This document shows, piece after piece, positions 18,762 to 23,064 of a stretch of DNA of 23,064 nt (positions within the stretch are counted from its first letter, which is position 1; every line of letters begins with the position of its first letter). The notes under the pieces were generated by a model. That model did not search any database. It saw nothing but the letters and a program-made list of their open reading frames with translations, and was not told the DNA's origin. Where the stretch lies: positions 1 to 23,064 of the IMG/VR virus record IMGVR_UViG_3300036832_000482, one strand, 5' to 3'. Origin of the DNA: a virus. The position numbers and the translations under genes are program-made.

Positions 18762-19394
18762 TCAGCGGTCCATCAAGGTCAAGTCAGACCGTACCGCGTC
18801 CGTCAAACGCCACGAACGCACCAAATCAAGGTTCGGGGTTTTTGACAGTGGCTGGTCATCCTCGGCTGACCGTACGGCGAGCACCCGGGCGCCTTTGTAG
18901 GCCGGGGTCGGGGTTAGGGCTATGTGGTCAAGGAACAGCCTGGTCAAACGGCGGGTGACACGGTCAAGCCATGTTTCACCCCCGGGCATGATCCCGAACC
19001 CGGCCGACGCCCCAAGGTCCCCGGCGTCGGCGGCCTCTAGTGCGGCGTCCCCGTATTCGCCAGACCGAATTTTGACGGTCGATACCAGCCCTTCGTCGCG
19101 GTCGGGGTGAAACGTCAGGGCGCGGCCTAACAGCTGGCGCAGGTCGTCGTCCTGGTGCTGGTAGTTGACGCGAACCCGGTTGGCGCGGCGTTCGATCCCG
19201 TCAAAGGCGCCGGGCGCAATGACTTCCTGTATCAGCCTGCCCTGGTGGCGGACGGTTGCCTGTTCGTCATAGGGCATGACGATCAGGTCAATGGTGCGGT
19301 CCGGGAAGCTAACCCCGGTCACGGCGCCATAGGTTCTGAATTCGATCGGCCCGCGCGGCTGTTCGTCGGCCTGGTCGTCGGTGTGGTCGGTCAT
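18762..19394 (-). CDS. Prohead protease (S78-like, HK97 family)
   Basis: This 210-residue protein contains RTYGAVTGVSFPDRTIDLIVMPYDEQATV, the catalytic-His region NYQHQDDD (His80), LGRALTFHPDRDEGLVSTVKI and DLGASAGFGIMPGG with likely nucleophile Ser130, then LFLDHIALTPTPAYKGARV. These are the standard motifs of the HK97 prohead protease, which processes the capsid delta domain in maturation. Start ATG 19394 overlaps the portal stop by 4 nt. The gene order portal-protease-capsid is typical of the family. Confidence 0.92.
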   Translation of the reverse strand: MTDHTDDQADEQPRGPIEFRTYGAVTGVSFPDRTIDLIVMPYDEQATVRHQGRLIQEVIAPGAFDGIERRANRVRVNYQHQDDDLRQLLGRALTFHPDRDEGLVSTVKIRSGEYGDAALEAADAGDLGASAGFGIMPGGETWLDRVTRRLTRLFLDHIALTPTPAYKGARVLAVRSAEDDQPLSKTPNLDLVRSWRLTDAVRSDLTLMDR

Positions 19395-20641
19395 TCGGCG
19401 ATCCCCTCCACGGGTTGCAGGCCACTGGCGCCCGTCACCTGTAGGCGTTCGGCGGCCCGGATTTCCTCAACCGACAGGGCCGGGTTGCCTTGCGGGTCAA
19501 CGATCGCGTTCAGGATTTGGGCGGTCTGGGCGCGCGCCAGCGGGTCGGGCTGAACGTAGGCGTCCCGGTTGACCTCAACCCCGGCCCCGCGCGGCAGCAG
19601 CCATTGGGATAGGGCAGCCATGACGGTTTGTGCTTTGGGCCGCAGCCCGGCCCGCCAGTGATAGTCAAACAGGCTCGATACGTTGGCGTAGGTCATGCTG
19701 TCGCCCCCGGATGGCAGCCCGACCAGGAACGGCGGCACCCCTAGCAGGACGGCGATCCGTGACCCGGTCAGCTGGGCCAGGTCGACTAGCGCCATGTCCT
19801 TGGGATTGGTTTGGATCGCTTCATGCGTGACGCCGCCCGACAGGACAGCCGGTTCGCCAATGCTCGATTGCCGGGCGAGAACCCATTGGGCCTGTAGGTC
19901 GCTGGCCTGTTTGGCGGTCAGTTCCTCGGGGTGGGTCAGGATCGACGCGGGTATCCCCCCGGCCCCCGCGAACGCGGCGGCGTACTGGTTGAGAACCCGG
20001 TCGGCGACCAGCCGGGCGCGACCGGCCTCTAGTGGCCCGTGGCCGCGTGCATCGTCAACGGATGACTGGTAGCGAATATGCAACAGGTCGGCGGTAACGT
20101 CGACCCGGCCAATGCTGTAACGGCGGATGCCGTCGACCATGTCGACGTTGACGGCCCATGGCGGCACGACATGGAAACGGGCCGGGTATCCGGTCGCGTA
20201 GCGGGCGGTGACGATGACGAACGCTTCGCCCAGCTGGTAGTCCCAGCACAGCTGTTTGGCGAATTCGTCCCAGCTGGTGTAAATGTCGGGGTCGGGGTTG
20301 CGTAGCCAGCCCGCGTCAATGCTGTCCGCCGCCCCGACCAGATACGGGGGCATGCTGGCAAGCACCGACGCATTCAGGTCAATGCAGGTCCACGCCGTGT
20401 CCGTCAGGTCTTGCAAGTGCCCGCCCCACATTGGCGGCCACCAGTCGGCGGGCCACCCCGACCAGGCGGACGGCAGAACCATCGGCGGCGGCGTGCCGCC
20501 CTCGCCAACGATTTCTATGCCCTGCGGGTCACCGGGTACGGCGGCCGGGGGTCCGACAGTGGCGGGCGGAACGTCGGCCGGATCATTCGGGTTAGGAATG
20601 ACGTCATCGGGCGGCCGGATCATCCGCGACAACAGTCCCAC
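19391..20641 (-). CDS. Phage portal protein (HK97 family)
   Basis: This is a 416-residue protein. After a Pro-rich N-terminus (about 1-60), which is likely flexible, come motifs typical of HK97 portals: TAWTCIDLNASVLASMPPYLVG, WDEFAKQLCWDYQLGEAFVIVTARYATGYPARFHVVPPWAVNVD, DLLHIRYQSSVDDARGHGPLEAGRARLVAD and FAGAGGIPASILTHPEELTAKQASDLQAQW, then SRIAVLLGVPPFLVGLPSGGDSMTYANVSSLFDYHWRAGLRPK. It would form the dodecameric portal that receives DNA from TerL. The gene starts 51 nt after the HNH gene stop and overlaps the protease start by 4 nt. Confidence 0.93.
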   Translation of the reverse strand: MGLLSRMIRPPDDVIPNPNDPADVPPATVGPPAAVPGDPQGIEIVGEGGTPPPMVLPSAWSGWPADWWPPMWGGHLQDLTDTAWTCIDLNASVLASMPPYLVGAADSIDAGWLRNPDPDIYTSWDEFAKQLCWDYQLGEAFVIVTARYATGYPARFHVVPPWAVNVDMVDGIRRYSIGRVDVTADLLHIRYQSSVDDARGHGPLEAGRARLVADRVLNQYAAAFAGAGGIPASILTHPEELTAKQASDLQAQWVLARQSSIGEPAVLSGGVTHEAIQTNPKDMALVDLAQLTGSRIAVLLGVPPFLVGLPSGGDSMTYANVSSLFDYHWRAGLRPKAQTVMAALSQWLLPRGAGVEVNRDAYVQPDPLARAQTAQILNAIVDPQGNPALSVEEIRAAERLQVTGASGLQPVEGIAE

Positions 20642-20692
20642 TGACGGCGAGTGTAACCCCTATCTCCCCACTGGCAAGGTAGAAAAACGAGC

Positions 20693-21139
20693 CTACGGGC
20701 CGACCTCCCACAGTGCCAGCTGGTCGATATGGGCATCGGTCGGGGCTACGGGCGCCGCCCATTCCAGGTATTCCAGCAACGCCTCGCCATGTACGACAAA
20801 GCAAAGAGTCACCAGCCAGCGGGACAATCCCATGTCCTTGACGGCGGGCCAGATTTCGTGTTCAAACGTCAGGTGATGCTCGCCGCAAAGGGGGACCAGT
20901 CCCAACAGTTCGGTAGGCCGGGACTGGTCGTATGACGCATGGTGCAGCTGGAAAACAGAATTCCCGCATTCTGGTATCACGCATTCCTTGCGCGTCCATG
21001 CCTCGCTAAGCCAGCGGTGACGCAATGCGGCGCGGTAAGCCATGCGCGCCGCCTGGTCGACCGGCGCCAAATTCCGCCGACGTTGCGGGACGTACCGCCT
21101 TGGCGGGCGATCGGGATCGGGCAAACTAGGGGTTGACAT
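20693..21139 (-). CDS. HNH endonuclease-like protein (packaging region)
   Basis: This is a 148-residue protein. The centre holds an HNH/zinc motif set: CVIPEC (Cys53, Cys58), LHHASYD (His66, His67, Asp71) and LVPLCGEHH (Cys85, His88, His89). This fits a beta-beta-alpha metal nuclease. The N-terminus is basic and Arg-rich. HNH proteins encoded beside terminase genes are needed for cos cleavage in several phages (HK97 gp74 is the known example). Here it lies between TerL and portal, after a hairpin-containing gap, and TerL has its own HNH domain, so two HNH modules occur in one packaging block. A homing-type free-standing endonuclease is the alternative. Confidence 0.8.
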   Translation of the reverse strand: MSTPSLPDPDRPPRRYVPQRRRNLAPVDQAARMAYRAALRHRWLSEAWTRKECVIPECGNSVFQLHHASYDQSRPTELLGLVPLCGEHHLTFEHEIWPAVKDMGLSRWLVTLCFVVHGEALLEYLEWAAPVAPTDAHIDQLALWEVGP

Positions 21140-21214
21140 TGGGGAGCTAGCCCTTCCTGTTGTCTGCCGGGTCGGGGGGTCTCATCCCTCGGCCCGGCGT
21201 CTATGAAATTTGCC

Positions 21215-21249
21215 AACCGATCCTATCCCCATTGTCGACAGGATCGGTT
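21215..21249. terminator. Stem-loop between TerL and the HNH gene
   Basis: AACCGATCCT at 21215-21224 and AGGATCGGTT at 21240-21249 form a perfect 10-bp stem with a 15-nt loop, starting 8 nt after the TerL stop in the direction of transcription. It could terminate or process the TerL message and lower its level relative to head genes. No T-tract follows, so it is not a textbook intrinsic terminator. An operator or protein-binding palindrome is the alternative. Confidence 0.4.
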
Positions 21250-21257
21250 CAGAAACA

Positions 21258-23009
21258 TCAAAAGACAGCCGGGTTCGCGGCCGGTCGGTGCGCCGCCGCG
21301 ACCGCCCAGACCGTTGCCCTGACCAGATGCGTCGGCCCTTTGGCGAACAGTTGCAACCCGGCCGGACCCTCCTTGACGGTTGCCAAGGCTAGGGTGCTGT
21401 CAAGGTCAACGGTTGTCTGGTCGTGGGCCAGCTGGCCGTTGACGGCCAGGTCACGCAACAGGGCTAGCCCGGTCCGGGTTTCCGTTGACCCGCGCGGATC
21501 AGCGATCGCCCGTAGCCCGGCCGGGACCCGGTCCATCAGTGACGCACCGACCAGCAGGCGGCGGATCGTGTGCCCTACGGCCAATGCCTGCACGTCCAAT
21601 ATCGCGCTATCCCAGTCACCCCTCAGCCAGCCGTCGACCTCCAACCGGCCGTCATCAAGGCGACGGCAACACGCGACCGCGGCGCCCAGCCCGTAGTCAT
21701 CCTCAAGGGCAACCCATATCGGTCCCGTCGCTTGCAGGTCGACGACGGTCAGGCCCGACCAGACCCCGGGTGCCAGTAACGGTTCGGACGGGCCGCCCGG
21801 GTCCGCGGGTTTGCTGGGCCACTGGTTCAGCCACTGGGCGCGGAACGACTGTTCGGGGTCGGGTTCCTCGGGGTCCTCGATTTCCCCGGCCAGCATGGCG
21901 TCATGGCGTTTGGATATCAGCCGGTCACGCCGTGGCCCCCAGTGCGGGGAGGCAAGGCGCCAGGCGTCGCGGTCCTCAACCGGCGCGTCCCGCGGCGCCG
22001 ACCATTCAATCAACAGGTCCCCGTCGCAATCCTCCAACACGGCCAAGGCGGCAAGGCGACGGCCCAGCATTAGCGCGGTCGCCTTGCGGTGCGCGGTCGA
22101 CGTCAGCACCAGCTGGGGCTGTTCGCGTTCGGCCATGGTCGGGGTCAGGCCCTCATCAACACTTGATGCCCGGACCTTCCAGCCCTCATCAACGACCCCG
22201 AGGCTGACGCTATAGCCGTAGACGGCCTCCTTGGCGCGCAGCATCCAACGCGACCCGTCGGCCAACAGTTCGATTTCCTCCTGACCGTTGACCTCCCGCA
22301 CCCGGTAGATGCCGGTCCGGGCCTTGGCCCATATCCGGGCGGGCCGCTGAACCTCCTTGCAAACCGCCAAATCCTTGCCCGTGTGCAACACGTCCTGCGG
22401 TTCGCCGAACCGGTCGCCCTGGTGGATGCGCCACAAAGCCAGTTCGCGCAACAGCCACGACTTGCCGACCTGACGCGCCGTCGACAGAACCGCGGCCTCC
22501 CACACCAGGCGGCCGTCCGCGTCGACTTCCAACAGCCGGGCGCAGACCAGCTGTTGCCACCAACGCAACGGCCTGCCCGACCGGGCCTCGGCGAACGCCA
22601 CCAGTTCCGGTCCCAGCGATCCGACCGCGGCCGGGTGCGGGACCGTCATCAACCTGGGCCAAACCGCCCCGTCGGGCACGCGGCGCAAATCGTCCAGCCA
22701 CGGAACCCGCCAACACGGATGATCGGCGCCTAGCCCGTCGCGTTCGGCTGGCGTTTCGACAGCTGCCAGTTCGGTCCCGGGACGCCATGACCCGTTGGCG
22801 ACCATGATCCCGCCGCGACGGTTGCAGGCCTCGCAACACGGAACCAGCCGACAGCACCCTGACCCCTTGCGGTGCTCGTGCATAGCCAGCGGCGGGTCAT
22901 GGTCAAGCGTCGTCGCCCGTTGGCGTTTACAGCGCGCGCACGCAACAGGCGGGTCAAGGGCCAGAGCCTTGATTCGCCGATACTGGCTGTCATACGCCTG
23001 CCGCGGCAC
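21258..23009 (-). CDS. terL: Large terminase subunit with N-terminal HNH domain
   Basis: This is a 583-residue protein. Residues about 1-67 form an HNH module: CARC (Cys24, Cys27), TLDHDPP (Asp36, His37) and LVPCCEACNRRGG (Cys59, Cys62, Asn63). Residues about 100-400 are the terminase ATPase: STARQVGKS (Walker A, 176-184) and LGVVDEGW (Walker B, Asp274-Glu275). Residues about 431-583 are the RNase-H-like nuclease half, with Glu436/Asp437/Asp438 in VALEDDYG. In the final segment (GPTHLVRATVWAV) the position often held by a conserved Asp appears to be His561. The protein would translocate and cut DNA. The start is GTG 23009; an in-frame TAG lies 10 nt upstream, so the HNH part is intrinsic and not an artefact of a long frame. 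I recognised no small terminase gene in the window. Confidence 0.9.
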   Translation of the reverse strand: MPRQAYDSQYRRIKALALDPPVACARCKRQRATTLDHDPPLAMHEHRKGSGCCRLVPCCEACNRRGGIMVANGSWRPGTELAAVETPAERDGLGADHPCWRVPWLDDLRRVPDGAVWPRLMTVPHPAAVGSLGPELVAFAEARSGRPLRWWQQLVCARLLEVDADGRLVWEAAVLSTARQVGKSWLLRELALWRIHQGDRFGEPQDVLHTGKDLAVCKEVQRPARIWAKARTGIYRVREVNGQEEIELLADGSRWMLRAKEAVYGYSVSLGVVDEGWKVRASSVDEGLTPTMAEREQPQLVLTSTAHRKATALMLGRRLAALAVLEDCDGDLLIEWSAPRDAPVEDRDAWRLASPHWGPRRDRLISKRHDAMLAGEIEDPEEPDPEQSFRAQWLNQWPSKPADPGGPSEPLLAPGVWSGLTVVDLQATGPIWVALEDDYGLGAAVACCRRLDDGRLEVDGWLRGDWDSAILDVQALAVGHTIRRLLVGASLMDRVPAGLRAIADPRGSTETRTGLALLRDLAVNGQLAHDQTTVDLDSTLALATVKEGPAGLQLFAKGPTHLVRATVWAVAAAHRPAANPAVF

Positions 23010-23064
23010 CCCCCCAAACTACCGCCCCAATCCCCACCGAAAAGGGGGGAAAACACAAGAAAAG
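23010..23064. other. Noncoding right end with homopolymer tracts, next to TerL
   Basis: This is the short noncoding tail upstream of the TerL start. It holds a C run (seven C at 23009-23015) and a G run near 23045-23050 with A-rich flanks. The left end of the window (1-36) holds a matching G7 run (8-14) in inverted orientation, sharing ACCCCCCCAA. Such tracts next to terminase genes can mark cos/pac signals or the physical ends. No gene is visible. Confidence 0.4.

Noticed and set aside
18869-18879. Fourth copy of the Xre operator (CCGTACGG with one extended side)
   Set aside because: Only 8 bp are palindromic, and it lies inside the protease coding sequence, so chance is a good explanation.

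Overview
This GC-rich window reads as an essentially complete, small (about 23 kb) temperate siphophage or prophage genome. Its host is probably an actinobacterium. That is inferred from the base composition, an Rpf/transglycosylase-like secreted protein of actinobacterial type, a collagen-like tail protein, and head, tail and Prim-Pol genes of actinophage style. No host gene, tRNA, rRNA, insertion sequence or CRISPR array was seen. Every supported gene lies on the minus strand, so transcription runs from right to left. About fifteen gene junctions are 4-nt ATGA/GTGA overlaps, which suggests long, translationally coupled operons.

Layout in transcription order. (1) Packaging and head, 23009 to about 16470: a large terminase with an HNH domain fused at its N-terminus, a second free-standing HNH protein, HK97-type portal, S78-like prohead protease, HK97-fold major capsid protein with a built-in N-terminal scaffold-like segment, a small SAP/HeH-like protein, and connector and tail-terminator-like proteins. 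No small terminase gene was recognised. (2) Tail, 16461 to about 10009 (the gp10-like protein may belong to neck or tail): major tail protein, gp10-like protein, tail-assembly chaperone pair with a -1 slippery heptamer, 632-residue tape measure, two minor tail proteins, a collagen-like protein and a probable fibre/receptor protein. (3) Lysis, 10004 to 8597: CHAP endolysin with a duplicated N-terminal module, a two-TM holin candidate and a small acidic protein. (4) Early/replication region, 8517 to 3427: a leader ORF and Xre-type regulator embedded in palindromic operators, a small membrane protein, a possible recombination protein, an SSB-like protein with an acidic DDEPIPW tip, a small zinc protein, two unknowns, a Prim-Pol primase-polymerase, and a zinc-finger/HTH protein. 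(5) Regulation and integration, 3403 to 1570: two facing arrays of 10-bp iterons upstream of an excisionase-like HTH gene, then a tyrosine integrase behind a 10-aa leader ORF, then a probable attP with arm-type repeats. (6) Left end, 1590 to 37: a secreted Rpf-like protein, two winged-helix-like proteins and a 43-aa membrane protein.

How it may work together. The same palindrome (core CGCCGTACGGCG) occurs twice at the Xre gene and once upstream of the left-end winged-helix genes. After circularisation or integration at attP, that left-end block would sit directly upstream of the terminase/late operon. The Xre protein could therefore control both replication and a late-gene activator block, without the usual divergent repressor/cro switch. 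This circuit is inference. The most unusual items are the HNH-TerL fusion, the facing iteron arrays, the attP-adjacent Rpf gene and the short leader ORFs overlapping the starts of int, xis and the Xre gene.
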